Shown piece by piece: positions 10,641 through 22,782 of a stretch of DNA of 64,000 nucleotides. Source of the DNA: Plectrocnemia conspersa (Eukaryota > Arthropoda > Insecta > Trichoptera > Polycentropodidae); NCBI GenBank assembly GCA_009617715.1, contig VTFK01000226.1, positions 248,001 through 312,000 on the forward strand. Direction: 5' to 3'. The first letter of the stretch is position 1. Each line of letters opens with the position of its first letter. The position numbers were made by a program, and so were the translations under genes. The notes under the pieces are model-generated. The model was given only the letters and a program-made list of their open reading frames with translations, made no database searches and was not told where the DNA came from.

Positions 10641-13304
10641 GATTAATTTTTATCAATTATTACACCAGACTGTATGGATACCTAATAAAGGAGTGTTTAT
10701 AACGAGTACTTTTGAAACTTTTTATAAAATAATTTTGTGTTGATTACATTATCATATATTAATAAGACCAGCTAGATGTGGAATGACGGTTTGATTGACA
10801 AGCTATATAAACATAATACTGCACTTAATACGTACATACATGAGAGGTAGAAGCTTTCTTGTTTTCCTGAATAATGAACACTTGTTACTGCGTAAATTCC
10901 TTAGGGAAGTTTACTCGGGTCGTTTCTCTTAATCGTATTGTATATGTACCAGAGATGGCCAACTTGTTTAAGATTGCGATCGACTATATTTTATTTTGAC
11001 ACTGATTTTAATTTTAGTATTTAAATGTATTTTTTTTATGGAATAGATAAATTAATCTTTTGGAGTCCAATAATTTTTTCTTATTAAATCCATTGCAATC
11101 CATTGGATTGTAGTGGATTTAATAAGAAAATAATATCACTTATTTAGGTTATATCCTCTATACGTTGCAGATGTTGGGATCACAACCTGAAAAAAAAACT
11201 CATGAATGTTTCGCTCTATCCCTGTAAATAATATTAAATGAATTGTTCACGCTAATAATTCGCAACATATTTTTGTTCACACAGAATTTATTATTTTTAT
11301 TATTACTTTGATATATGAAGCACTAAATATATTTATGTATTAACATTACAATTACTTAAATAGTTTCAGTTTAGTTCCATGATATTTTTCAAAGAAATTA
11401 TCCACATTAAAATATGATTTTCGATCACGTTTTAAAAAATCTCTTCTTTGCTTTTCTTTAGATAATGTTTTATTAATAGATATTTATTGTATAGGAATAG
11501 TACTTATTTAATTAGATATGCATAATTCACACCACGACAATTGTTTTCGTCCTTCCATGCAATATTTATTTATTACAACTTCTCTTTTGCTTATGAAAGC
11601 TTTTTTCTGTTAGACATATAAGTAAATTATCGTATAGTTTTTTTGCTTTTCTACATTCATTTTAAAAAAAACAATTAAAACGCAAACTAATGAAAACCTT
11701 CTGGAATTTTTGGTCTGACTCATTGCCTAAGAAACATGGTCGTTGGCACAGAATGTCTTCGCTACTATTTACATTTAACCAATTGCATTAAAGTAGTCCA
11801 TGAGCGTTTTTCAGATTCATCATCGTCATCGTCAATAAATAAATGTTTAAATATCGATTTAAATTCAATCTCACAAGATATTATCAAAAATATTTACTAT
11901 ATTTTTTTGATTATTTATTATTTATTTTTTATAGTAACGCAAATGTTTTTTTTTGGAAATAAGTCAGTCGCATTATAATTGTAAAATAATAACTTTTCGT
12001 CGTCAATACTATTTTATTTTATTTTATATTTTTTTTTATAAACTCGGTAGGCTGTAGTTTAAAAAAAGACAATAGGTATATAAATTTAAAAACAAAACTT
12101 TTTAGATTAAGAACTGCAGATAACAATTAATACCATATTTTACGACGAATTTGACAAATTCAGGTAAATTAATTTATAATTGTCGAATCGTTTTACCGTA
12201 ATATATTTATAGAAGTATCCCTGAGTAATTAAAGAAATAAAATAATAGAAATTTTATTATCAAGCCACTCAAAAATTATAGATTCTTTTGAACTGCAATG
12301 GTAAAACTATTTTGAGCATAACATACATGTTTTTGGACTTCTAAGGGTTAATGTTTTTAGTACAATATTTATTATAAAGAATACCACATTTATTTAAATA
12401 TACTAGGGATTTAGATTGTTACGAGCTTTTGACAACTAATGAATAATGATAGTAAGATGTGGGAAGTACTAAAAATGAGAAGTAAAATATAAATTTGCAT
12501 TTTTTTTAGAATAGTGGATATGTACTAGATATTTTATTTAACTTTAGATTTCGTTTTTACTTTGCAGCACTATAGGACTTTATTGAAATTCTAATTTAAG
12601 GTTAGCTGCATCCACACCAAATATATCTATCCCCGAATCTCATATATATATATTGAGTTTCATATAATAATATATATATTTTATGTCTCCACATGTGTAT
12701 AAAAGTCGTAATTTTTATTATTTGATTTATTTTAGTGAACAATAATTGAAATTGAAACAACTCACGATAGGCTAAATTATTTTTTAAAAGTTTTAGTATG
12801 CTGATAATTTTTTTTTCAAATAAGTTATGAATTATATTTGTCCCTTGTATTTTTTTATTTAATATATTAGGACACGGATTTTTAAACAAAGTTCCGCGAA
12901 TAAAATTCAAACATGTTTTATCTTTTAAGAAAGACTTTTTACACCGAGGGCCCATAAAAAAGATGGAGTTTATCTGACTGATGCGACAGCCGATTGGCAT
13001 TAGTCTGTCGACAGTTGTCAGCTGGCCGTGCTGTTAAATTTTAAATTTTTTCACGTAAGCGTGTGTCGTTTTAAAATATTAAATTTAATTAATATTGAAT
13101 CGAATCCAATTGTATTTCTCATAACATGAAGCTATAAATAATACTTTAAATATTATTCATGAACTATCTATGAATTTTATTCATAAACTATCAATGAGCT
13201 ACAGAAGCCACTAAGTCATTGTATTTTGCATAGGCAAGCACTAGTTGCAAAAATTCTACAAATTTAAAAAACAATAAACTATGTAAAATTACTACAATCT
13301 AGAG
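10641..13304. other. AT-rich stretch with one palindrome
   Basis: Apart from the palindrome at 11076-11130, I find no element. Frames at 11736-11978 (plus) and 12602-13000 (minus, 132 codons) are rich in Ile/Lys/Asn and low-complexity tracts and lack recognisable domains. Confidence 0.4.
11076..11130. repeat. 55-bp near-perfect palindrome
   Basis: Arms TTTTCTTATTAAATCCATTG and CAGTGGATTTAATAAGAAAA-like (the actual right arm reads TAGTGGATTTAATAAGAAAA) fold over about 27 bp with two mismatches around CAATCCATTGGATTG. There is almost no loop. It is either a tiny foldback element or a transcribed hairpin. Confidence 0.6.
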
Positions 13305-15867
13305 CAGTGGTGGCCAACCCGTGGCGCATGCGCCAAACGTGGCGCATTGGATGATCACAAGTGGCGCATTGCATTCTTGCGCCACTTATGCTTTTGAAAT
13401 AGGCGTCATAACTGACTCCATATTTAACTCAAGTCCCCTTAATTCAATTCATTCAGCCTTCGGTAATGTCCAACTTTATGCGGATTTTTCGGCTTTTCAT
13501 ATTTTTTTTCGCGGTGCACCAGTTCAGAACCGCTGCTATAGGTGTTGCCATTGTGCGTTCCCACTCAAACGTTCGCAAGCACTGCGCACTAGCAACACAC
13601 AACGTGATTGTCAGTTAATTCTGAGTGAGCCACCGTGGCGTGGAGTTTGAAGCGGAGTTTTTGCGAGTGTTAGGTGTACTAGCGTGGTTTTTGTATTGAG
13701 TGATTAAAAGACAGATTCAAGAATAAATATGTATAACAATTGTCGAAGCAGAGCAATATATAGAATTCAAATCCCACATAGTTGATATTCTGTGTAATAT
13801 GACGTACGTACATTGGATCTATTTGTTCTTTTTCAACTTTTTTTTAGAGTTATATACTTGTCTATGTTTTTTTTTATAAATTCCTGTTATCTGTTATAAT
13901 GCAAAAAAAGAAAATGAAGAAAAAAAGCCAAGATAGTGATAGTAAGCGCGATTTCAATGAAAAGTGGAAAAATGAATAGCTATTTATAGCAAATTCATCA
14001 GGAAACCCGTTTTGCATTGTTTGTGAAAGTACTCTTTCACATAATAGAAGGCATGATCTTCAGAGACACTATCAGACTAATTTAGAAGAAAAAATGAAGC
14101 TTGTTCTTGAGTCTGAGTTACGAAAAGAATATGTAACTAAGAAAAAGGAAGAAATCAGAAAAAAGACAAAATATATTTCTTAAAGTAGGTTGTGAAGACT
14201 TGGCGATGACAGAAGCATCATATAAAATTGCTTTAGCATTGGCAAAAAAAAAAGAAGCCTTTTTTTCTTAAGGAGAAGAAATTGTTAAATCTTGTCTCCA
14301 AATATTTATCCAAAGTTTTAGAAAGAAAGGACGTAGATCAGCAACTGGGAGATGTTGTTCATTCTTGTACTTTCTTTTCGCTAGCTTTGGATAAATCAAT
14401 GGACATATGTGATGTTGCCTAGTTAAACATTTTTATAATAGGAATTAATGATAACTTTAATGTATTTGAAGAACTTGCTAGTCTGAAGTCATTGCATGGT
14501 AAAACAAGAGGAACAGACATATTTGAAAAAGTAAAATTATGCCTAGAAAATCTAAAATTCGATTATAGTAAACTCATAAGTGTCTGTACTGATGGAGTTT
14601 CTGTATTTACAACTTTGCTTGAAAACTTTTTATAAGTCCTGTATATATCACTGAATTATACACCACTGAATTATATATCACTGAATTATACACCAAGAGG
14701 CATTGTGTGGGAAAACTTTAAATATAAAACATGTTATGTTACCGGTTGTGAAATGTGTGAATAAAATTAGAGCAAGAGGATTAAACAGACGAGAATTCAG
14801 AGAATACTGTGAATTGCTAGATTTGGAATATGGTGAACTTATCCTTCAATGTGAAGTGTGCTGGCTTTCTAGAGGTCCGATTCTGAGTAGATTTTGGAAA
14901 TTGAAAAATGCCATTTCTAATTTTTTGGTAAAGGAAAATGAACTACCTGATGAAAGAACTTTATTATACTGGCTATTTGATTTGGCATTTTTAGTTGACA
15001 TTACTAGCCATCTTAATGATCTAAATATAAAACTACAAGATAAGAATACATTATTTTCTAGCTGAGTAAATAGCATTAGTTTATTTAAAATCAAATTAAA
15101 AATGTTTATCTCCCAGTTGAAAATGAGGATTAAAATAAATTTTCACACTTAAAAGAGCAGAGTGAACGTGCTGCGGGTAATAGCAATTTGACCAAATATA
15201 TTGACAAAATCAAGATTTTGCAAGAGTCATTTGAAAGTGGTTTCGTGATTTTGCTAAAGAAGAAAACTGTATGCTCTCATTTATAAAGCCATTTTCAGTA
15301 AGTGAACAAAATAAAATGCAGATGCTTTGTAACATGCAAATGGAATTAATTAATTTAAAATCAAATTCCTTCTTAAAAATTAAATTTGATAAGCTTTTCC
15401 CGGATCAAAATGCGTCTGACATTATTAATTTCTGGCATTCATTACTTAGTGAACATTTCCCAGAGCTAAGAAAATATGCAAAAAGTTATATATGTCGCTT
15501 TGGAACCGCATACAGGTGTGAACAAGCCTTTTAATAAATGAAATTAGTAAAAAGCAAAACAGGGTCCCGAAAAACTAATTAGAATTTGAACAACGATCAC
15601 CCTCTCGCCCATGTGATTGTTTCTTACTATTGTACATTTGTGGTCTAATAAACGTGTGCTTTTAAAATGACGTAAAATAATAAATTGAATTCCGTGATTG
15701 AGTTATTCCTTTTCCTCCCATAAGCGAAGCAGTTCCTACTCCTATCTTTATTTTACAACCCCAAATGTGAACGAAAGAAGATAAAAAAAGTGCTTGAGTT
15801 GTATGGCGCATTTGAACTTGTCTGTGAAAAAATTGGCGCATGGTATACAAAAGGCTGGCCACCTCTG
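13305..15867 (+). mobile_element. hAT transposon of the ZBED/Charlie type with perfect 8-bp target duplication
   Basis: The left end reads CAGTGGTGGCCAACCCGTGG and the right end, reverse-complemented, begins CAGAGGTGGCCAG. Both are flanked by the identical octamer ATCTAGAG (13297-13304 and 15868-15875). CAG-starting TIRs with 8-bp duplications define hAT elements. GTGGCGCA/TGCGCC motifs repeat inside both ends (13320-13385 and 15805-15842), typical of subterminal transposase sites. At 2.56 kb it is near full length, and its transposase gene is present but broken. A short internal tandem repeat with unit ACTGAATTATA lies at about 14645-14695. Confidence 0.9.
13899..15660 (+). pseudogene. Broken hAT transposase with BED-type zinc finger (ZBED5/GTF2IRD2-like)
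   Basis: The start at 13899 is followed by a Lys-rich leader. An early stop at about 13977 precedes a zinc finger, FCIVCESTLSHNRRHDLQRH (C-x2-C...H-x4-H). The middle keeps hAT RNase-H-like features such as SLALDKSMDICDVA and SVCTDGVSVF, where wild-type copies have an acidic residue in a TDGA-type motif. A long open part at 14703-15065 contains CEVCWLSRGPILSRFWKLK, which matches the ...VRWLSRG...LR.. segment of ZBED5-like proteins. The C-terminal dimerisation region survives as RFGTAYRCEQAF plus MKLVKSKTGSR just past a stop at about 15534. Several stops and frameshifts make it inactive. Confidence 0.8.
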
Positions 15868-16729
15868 ATCTAGAGTATTTAAAACTTTGTGCAATCAAAT
15901 AGATTGTGAACTTGACGCACTTTTATTATATGTATACGAAAGTGAGATTGTCATTAAGTTATTGGTCTTTTTTAAGGCTAAATATAATCCAGGACAAAAT
16001 TTTTATTAAATTTTTATCAAATCAAGGCAGATATTTATAAAAGTTTAATAATATTAGCTTATCAATAAACAATTGCAATTTTTATTACAAGAGATAAAAC
16101 TACAGTTTTTGAAGAAAAATAACAGTTTTGGACAGCTGTAGAGATTAATTTTGATTGTTTTCTCGCCTTATATGACTGTTCTACTGAGTTATATTTTAAT
16201 GCAGATATACAATTTTCTTAAGTAGTTTTAGAACCCTTGACTCAAAAAGAAAACTAGAAAGAACGGTTTTTGAGATCTGAATCCATTTTCCGTGACAGGC
16301 AAGTAATTTAAAAATTATTTAATTAAATATATTACTTGCACTTAAGCCATTAAATGATTTAAAGGCGAATTTTTCACAAGATTATCCCAGTTTATCAAGA
16401 CAAGCTAATAATGTTATACTTCCATTTACTACGAAATATTTATTCTAAAAAATTAGATAGCCAAAGTCAAAGATTAAAATATAAGCCACACAAGATATAT
16501 GAATTTTACCTTTTAATATTATGCTTGATTTCAAGAAGATTTGCAATTCAGGGACCCAAAATCATTGTCATTAAGAATTTAATTTATAATTATTGCTCAT
16601 AATTATAATTATAATATTGATAGAATAAAAAGATTACGCAATAGTTCTATAATTTTGAGTGGAAATAATATCATTGAGGAGAAAAATTATGATGTTGTAA
16701 TCAATTAAGAGTTAAAAAAAAACATTATA
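15868..16729. other. AT-rich stretch, nothing recognised
   Basis: A/T-rich sequence with one chance frame (16411-16602). No repeat edge or motif was found. Confidence 0.5.
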
Positions 16730-17930
16730 CAGGCAGTTCTCGAGTTACGACCACCTCGACTTACGACAATTCGGAGTTACGACGAAAAAAAGTTGTAAAA
16801 ATTTTTTTTTTAATGTCATACATAATTTCAAGACTGGTTTGATAACTGTTTCATTCCAGAAGTAAAGAAGAACTGTGATGAAATTGACATAGCCTTTAAA
16901 ATTTTATTGATTCTTGACAATGCTCCAGGCCATCCTCCACACAGGGGAATCACATCCAAATATAAAAGTGGTTTATTTACCTCCAAACACCACCAGCATT
17001 CTACAGCCGATGGATCAAGGGGATATTGCTAACTTCAAAGCCCATTATTTAAGAATCACTTTTGCCCAAGCAATTGCAGGAACAGACAAACATCAGTCAT
17101 TGAGAGAATTTTGGAAAAATTACAACATCTTTCATGCAATAAACAATATCTCAAAAGGATGGTCCAAAGTAACGACGAATTGTATGAACGGCATATGGAA
17201 CAAACTCTTAAAAATATATAATGACAACATGTATTTTAATAAAGAAGGGGAAATAGATATTATTGTAAAATGTGCTCAACAACTTAATCTGGAAGTTGAT
17301 AATGAAGATGTAATTCAAATTTTGGAAAATGATGTTGAGGAACTCACAAACCAAGATTTGATTGAGATTGAGGAACAATGAGTTGCAGAAAAAAATGTAA
17401 TGGAGCTAAAAGAATTAGATGAACTCGAAGAACCACCAAAAAAATTTGTGTTAAAAGACATGGCTGCAGCTTCTAGCCAAATCAATGATGCTATTAAAAA
17501 ATTTGAAAATATGGACAAAGACATCGATAGAACTTCGAGGGTACACGGCCTTATTCAGCAAGCACTTGCGTGTTATTATGAAATTTATAGAGAAAAGAAA
17601 CAACAGACTGTACAAACAAACCTGGACGTTTTTTTAAGAAAAACAAGCACTATCACTGCACTCGCTGAAAAATCTCAAGAATTAACAATGGATATCAGTA
17701 GCACAGATGATAAAAATACTCTAGATCAATTCTTATAAATGAATTATTTATGTAGATATTTGCTAAAAAGTATTTAGTTAACAACTTGAAGTCAGCAATA
17801 AAAGTGGTTTTTGTATTTCGCATGTATGCATTGTTTTTAATTATTTTTTGTATGATTTTCGACTTACGACCTTTTCGAGTTACGACCAAGGTGGTGGAAC
17901 GGAACCCCGTCGTAACTCGAGAACTGACTG
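16730..17930 (+). mobile_element. Tigger transposon, internally deleted copy
   Basis: The TIRs are almost perfect: CAGGCAGTTCTCGAGTTACG at the left and CAGTCAGTTCTCGAGTTACG as the reverse complement of the right end. They are flanked by TA (16728-16729 and 17931-17932). Further CGACTTACGA/GAGTTACGAC motifs repeat just inside both ends. The 1.2-kb length, compared with about 2-2.5 kb for full Tigger elements, reflects loss of the 5' part of the transposase gene. The coding 3' half is well preserved, which suggests a fairly young copy. Confidence 0.92.
16835..17738 (+). pseudogene. Tigger transposase, C-terminal half (DDE plus tail)
   Basis: From about 16835 the frame reads WFDNCFIPEV, then LLILDNAPGHPP, which carries the second catalytic Asp of the DDE_1 superfamily. 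After a +1 frameshift near 16945 it continues NIKVVYLPPNTTSILQPMDQ, with the third catalytic Asp in MDQ. Then come the usual helical segment (WSKVTTNCMNGIWNKL) and an acidic region. A single TGA at 17379-17381 separates this from an in-frame continuation ending at 17738. The tail includes CYYEIYREKKQQTVQTNLDVFL. The last eight residues, QTNLDVFL (17613-17636), fit the PCNA-binding PIP consensus Q-x-x-L-x-x-F-L, a feature reported for pogo and Tigger transposases. The N-terminal helix-turn-helix DNA-binding domains and first catalytic Asp are absent. Confidence 0.88.
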
Positions 17931-18442
17931 TATATACGATTAAGTAATCCTACATATTTCTTGTGCATATAAAAATACATCTGTAAACAGTTTTTATATA
18001 ATTTATTTACAACAACAACAACGTTTATAAAATGTTAGTAATGGTATCGTGACATAATAATTATCAGTGATATTTTTTAATCTTAAAATTCTATACTTTA
18101 TATTTGGCATCAAAGTTAGTTTAAAAACATCATTAGCTACAGAAATACAACTATTAAACACATGGCTTTGTTTATCAATGTTTATGAATAATGGAGGAAA
18201 AAAATATATCAAATATTTATGTATCACTCTGAACCAATTATTTACTTTCTTACATTCTTTTAGACCGATAAACTATTTATTCCACAAAAGTCTAGAAACA
18301 TTGGTTCGATTTCCGACGTAAATATTTTTAGGTTTTTAATCATAGCTTCAATTACTAAATATCATTCAAGTTTTGTTTGTAATTGTTCTTTTACCGTTTA
18401 AAATAAATGTATATGTGTACAAACCATTTTTATATTAACAGC
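17931..18442. other. AT-rich stretch, nothing recognised
   Basis: No element found. Overlapping short frames on both strands (18003-18321) are A/T-driven. A GGTTCGATTTCC at about 18303 resembles a pol III B-box but has no A-box partner. Confidence 0.5.
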
Positions 18443-19788
18443 TTAACGACCGGTATTTATTTGCCGAACTTTGCTTGGTGGCCGGGCGATTTCTCACGGA
18501 AAAATCGCAAACAATTATCTTTTTCAGTAAATTCCCTATAACTTGTAAACCAATTAAGATATTGTATTCAAATTTAATATGTAGCTTCCTTATGATTTTT
18601 TCGCATAAATACCTGTCAAATTACGTCATTTAACCAGTGTTTCTAAACCTTTGGGTCTAATTTGTTTGAAATAATAGTTTCGAAAACAAATTTATATCAT
18701 TGGCAAACATCTTACAAATACAAAGTAAGTGAGACTCTTCAATAGATTAGTATTAATTACCTGATTTTTTATCACTTTTTAAATTTAGAAATAAAAATTT
18801 TGATTTGTTATTTCTGGGCCACCAGGTCTAACCATTTGTATGCCCATACTCACGAAATGAATTTACGGTACACTTCACTAAAAAAAATATTTTGCTTATT
18901 GCACTTTATTAAATTAAAAGTAACATGTATGCTTTCAATATATTTAATATTCATCATTTCTATTATTTCCATAATAATAATTTGGTACTATATAGGTGAT
19001 ATAAAAAAAAACCAAACATTAATTCTCAGAACAGCTTCTTTCTAATTATATTGTATGCCCCCGCAATTTCTTTGAGCAAAGGCCTACGCCCATTTCTAAA
19101 AGATTCATTGTTGACAATTTACTACCTGCACTTGCGATAGATACATTGGCTCTAATCTTAGGAAAGATATTTTCTACTTAATTTTGTATTGGTTATTTAC
19201 ATAAAACACAAGTTAGATCAGCCCATAATATTCGCATACACTACAAAGGAGTTTAGCAATTCACCAAAATATTATGATAATATTTTATTTAAGAAATTAT
19301 TATTAAAAAAAATAGTTTACGATTTTATCTATTGTTATTGTTAATTTATTATTCTTAATCTTATAACACATCTAAGCACTATATTTTTTACCAGCTTAAC
19401 GCCCAGTGTTTTTTTGCCGAACTTACCTTGGTGGCCGGGAGATTTCGCGGAATAATAGCAAAAAATTACCTTTTTTAGTAAATTCCCTATAACTTGTAAA
19501 CCAAATAATATATTTTATCGAAATTTAATTTGTAGCTTCCTTATGATTTTTTGCATAAATTTATTGTAATTACGTAATTTAACCAGTGTTTTTAAATCTG
19601 TGCGCTGCATAATTAAGTGATATAACAAAAAAAAACTTGTTTACAAATATAATATTAAATATTTACTATAAATTACAATCAATGTTATTCTCAAAGGTTA
19701 AATCGCCACTACCTGGCCCGTTTTATCAGCTTACCTTGTGCATACCTTTTAAGAATTCATCTATTAGGGTATTTGACACTTTTTTTAT

Positions 19789-19818
19789 TGTGGAATTCCC
19801 AAATTCGGGAATTCCACA
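19789..19818. repeat. 12-bp perfect inverted repeat inside the piggyBac-like element
   Basis: TGTGGAATTCCC and GGGAATTCCACA flank a six-base loop AAATTC. It lies about 155 bp before the putative transposase start. It might be a subterminal binding site or a transcript hairpin. Confidence 0.6.
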
Positions 19819-19972
19819 CAGATAAAAAAATGCATTTTATAATCGAAGTAATGCAATATATTTAGTCTCCTCTAAACTATCGGTCGAAACGTATCGCGAA
19901 AATTGCTCTTCTCTCTGTGATCCTTTGTGATTGTGATTTTGATTTAAAAATTTTATTTTCAATCCCGGCAAA

Positions 19973-20139
19973 ATGGACGAAAGAAATTAAGCCTTTTCGA
20001 AAATTTTGAAGACGCGTTGTTTAACGCCCCCAGTGATTGTGAACATAGTGAATTGTGCGAAAGCAATTCTAATTCAAGTGTACGTGAACATAGACCGCGT
20101 GTGACAAATTTGCACTCATCCAGTTCATTTTCTTCATAA
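19973..20139 (+). pseudogene. N-terminal fragment of a piggyBac-like transposase
   Basis: An ATG at 19973 gives MDERN and then a stop. Shifting frame gives LFENFEDALFNAPSDCEHSE and ESNSNSSVREHRPRVTNLH before a stop at 20137-20139. A Ser/Asp/Glu-rich start of this kind is common to piggyBac transposases, and the fragment lies between TTAA-flanked ends. The catalytic domain is missing. The assignment depends mainly on context. Confidence 0.4.
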
Positions 20140-20829
20140 TGACAAATGTTTTTACGACGCCAAATAATTTAGTGAGTGCAAATTATTATATATTATAAAT
20201 GGATATTTTTTATAAATCGTTTATACAAACATTTTTAGAAGCATTTAAACATACATGTTATTAATTTAATTATCACATTTTTAAGCTAATGTGGTGTTCA
20301 AAAAAAATCGTGCACTAATCAACGTTGTCAAATTTCAAAAATTTCCTTAATGATTATTTAACTATTTTTGTAAATACGCAATTCACTGTTTTTTATTATT
20401 ATTAATTAACTTTTACTATAAATTATCACTTATTAATATCAGCAACAATAAATAAAAATATAATATTCCATAATGCAAAAAATATGGTCACTGTAAGTGG
20501 GAGCGGCTTGGAGAACCGTTACCAAACAACACACTAGCCCAAAAATATTAGAATATAACAAACTAAAATAAGCGACGACTCGTTGCATTGCGACGCAGTG
20601 GGATAAAACGACTCTTTTACGAAAAATTAAAGTAAAATATAATTTATTTTATATTTTATATTAGGTAGAAATAATATACTACCATCTCGCATTATAATAT
20701 AAGGGTAAACTGTATTGTATCATAGTGTATTTTTAATAAAAGAAGACGCGTGACGCAGGACGCATGGGCGAGTCCTCGGCCGCTGCAAAAGGTTCTCTCA
20801 GGACTCGTGGGTGAGTCCTCGGTCGTTAA

Positions 20830-22078
20830 ATTATACATGAAAAATATATTTTTTCAATACTCACATTTTTTATTGCATAAATTGGTGCTAAGTTTATTAT
20901 GTAAACAATAAACAATTGTCATATGCAAAAGCACAATATATTAAGCATTTTTTAAAAGACGATGATTATGTAAGCCATTTTTTAATTTATTTACAATAGA
21001 ATATCTTACACTTACTATAAATATTTATTGATCAAAATAAATAAACTTCATTAAAAATAAAAATAATTCACCACACCCCACAAATTTTACAGGAATTGTA
21101 ATATGAGAGTTGATTACGTTAATAATTATACAAATGCTACGAATCCGTACATTTTATATCTTGAACTTATCCAAGTTCTCCGATATCCATTCTGAATACC
21201 AGACACGAGTTTTGGTTAAGTTCGGATCCAATCAAAGAAAAATACCCTCCGACTCACCTCCTTTATAAAACCGCACGATCAGACCGCATGCCTAATTATT
21301 ATTCTCTATAGATTCTATTGAATGTACATGTATTTACTCAGAGTTAATGTATTTCGCAATATCTTTAGAACGTATACATATACAATACGCCGTTTATATA
21401 ACATAATAAATATTAAAATAGAGCACTTAACCGGTTGTAGCTAAAGGTTCAGATTCTTCAGCCCCAATACGTAATATGATAATGTATTGCTAAAACAGTA
21501 TTGTATGGCATAAAGGGATTCATGGGTTTTGAATTGAGATGTAAGAATACTTGTATAGGTGTAGTATAATTAGCAATAGGTTGAGCTGGTTTTCTAGTAA
21601 CACAATAGACGATTTGCTTTAATAAATTAAAGTTAATATTCTAGATTCATTCATAAACTTACTTTATTGAGTTATAAATAACTATATGTAAGAGCTAATT
21701 AAAACAGGAAAATATAGTGCTAACACGATATAGACTTTAGAAAACATCGGATTGCGCAAATATTTACTCGATACTTTTAATGCTAGGTTGAAAGAACTAT
21801 TAAAAACCTTATCTCAGATTATGCGTAAATCACACAGAACTAGTATTGTACTATATTTTTCTACTTGCGTATTTCTTAAAAAGTATCTAAGCAATCAATA
21901 CACAAATTTGTATACGCACATATCTAAGCATAATGCAAAAAAGTCTCCTAAGATACATCATTTTCGGAGACACCTTTTACAAAGTTTCGCTTGACAAAAC
22001 TTTGCCCATTTAATAGGCAATGGCAGCGTTCGACGTATTTTATTTGTCTTTTATATATTTTTTCACTAAGTTTTATTT

Positions 22079-22081
<3 letters not shown>
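20830..22081. other. AT-rich stretch with one less AT-rich patch
   Basis: No gene found. The patch at about 21090-21320 has more G+C and could be an old repeat, but I could not match it elsewhere in the window. The 80-codon frame at 21752-21994 has no recognisable features. Confidence 0.4.

Positions 22082-22122
<41 letters not shown>
22082..22122. repeat. (TA)n microsatellite
   Basis: About 20 uninterrupted TA units. Tyr/Ile-repeat reading frames across it on both strands are artefacts. Confidence 0.95.
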
Positions 22123-22125
<3 letters not shown>

Positions 22126-22207
22126 AAAATCTCGGGATTCATCGCGATTTATGCTTACTTGTATTCTATAATTCGGCCGTGATTTTCCGGCCATGATCAC
22201 GAATTGT
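22121..22207 (+). repeat. Half-copy of the 25623 hairpin family
   Basis: It aligns with the reverse complement of the right arm and flank of the hairpin at 25623-25745. Shared blocks in order are CTCG..ATTCAT.GCGATT, ATTCTATA.TTCG and CCATG.TCACGAA. It starts right after the (TA)n tract. Confidence 0.55.
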
Positions 22208-22348
22208 TTGCGACTGCCGCTCTTGTCCTTGACCTTGTCATTTATACTCTTTCCGGTAAGGCATTATTAATTATATTAATTAATTGTCCATTTGTCTTGT
22301 ATGAGTCATATGTGTCTGTGCTAATGTTTTTGTCTAATGGTGTTGCCA

Positions 22349-22782
22349 CACTGAGATAGAACGAGTAGCTCGGTTCAATTTCAGTATGCGCGTAGGCGTC
22401 CTATGGTTAACACGCACGTCGAGCGATGCATCGTGGTCACGTGGTCAAGTTATAATACCACATGCTTATCGGGGACTTCAACAGACTCTTACTGACATCT
22501 TTGAATATTTTAGGGCACCAAAAGGGATTAATTATATCTTTGATAGTATATTCTTCTAACAGATAACGTTATTATATTTTTTTTATATAAAATTAAATAA
22601 TTAAAAAATAATTAGTTGTACTTGATTTTGTTAAAAAAAATGTTTCGAATATCCTTATGTATTTTTCTAGATCGGCTTATATAAATGACACACCATAACG
22701 AGTTCTTAAAGTCGGTTACCTTGGCCAACTTTAGTTGAACTTCGGTTCGGACAACTTCCAGAGAGTGTAGTGCCAGCATTAC
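22349..22782 (+). mobile_element. Non-autonomous element family X, copy C (short variant)
   Basis: From ACTGAGATAGAACGAGTA it matches the inner part of the 36666 copy almost base for base: CAGTATGCGCGTAGGCGTCC, CACGTGGTCAAGTTATAATA, GCACCAAAAGGGATTAATTA. After CACACCATAACGAGTTCTTA it jumps to the outer end and finishes with ACAACTTCCAGAGAGTGTAG plus TGCCAGCATTA. It therefore lacks the segment with the AAGCCGAC...CCGTC part but keeps a clear right TIR. Its left TIR is missing. Confidence 0.75.

Larger units (their letters stand above)
18443..20829 (+). mobile_element. piggyBac-like element with duplicated left end
   Basis: The left boundary reads TTAACGACCGG (18443) and the right boundary reads CGGTCGTTAA (ending 20829). 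This gives TTAA at each end and a 6-bp CGACCG inverted repeat. A second left-end-like sequence, TTAACGCCCAGTG, starts at 19396. It shares about 240 bp of sequence with the first, including TTTGCCGAACTT, GGTGGCCGGG, TAAATTCCCTATAACTTGTA and GTAGCTTCCTTATGATTTTT. The right end has two tandem GGAC(G/T)C(A/G)TGGG(C/T)GAGTCCTCGG units (20758 and 20801), typical of subterminal repeats. A short transposase-like N-terminal fragment lies at 19973. The layout suggests one copy nested in or fused to another. Confidence 0.5.

Noticed and set aside
10285..10743. 152-codon plus-strand frame
   Set aside because: It follows from low stop density in a CpG-rich block. No start context, domain or plus-strand splice site supports it.
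12602..13000. 132-codon minus-strand frame
   Set aside because: Ile/Lys/Asn-rich with low-complexity segments, as expected from A/T-rich DNA. No domain seen.
18295..18320. GGTTCGATTTCC, similar to a pol III B-box
   Set aside because: No A-box at tRNA spacing upstream and no folding arms.
20685..20720. TATAAGGGTAAACTGTA, resembling the right TIR of the 193-1272 Tigger-like element
   Set aside because: No matching left end was found and the similarity is about 15 bases of simple sequence, so I do not call an element.
21948..22182. Open frames on both strands with Tyr/Ile repeats
   Set aside because: They are produced by the (TA)n microsatellite and have no independent coding evidence.
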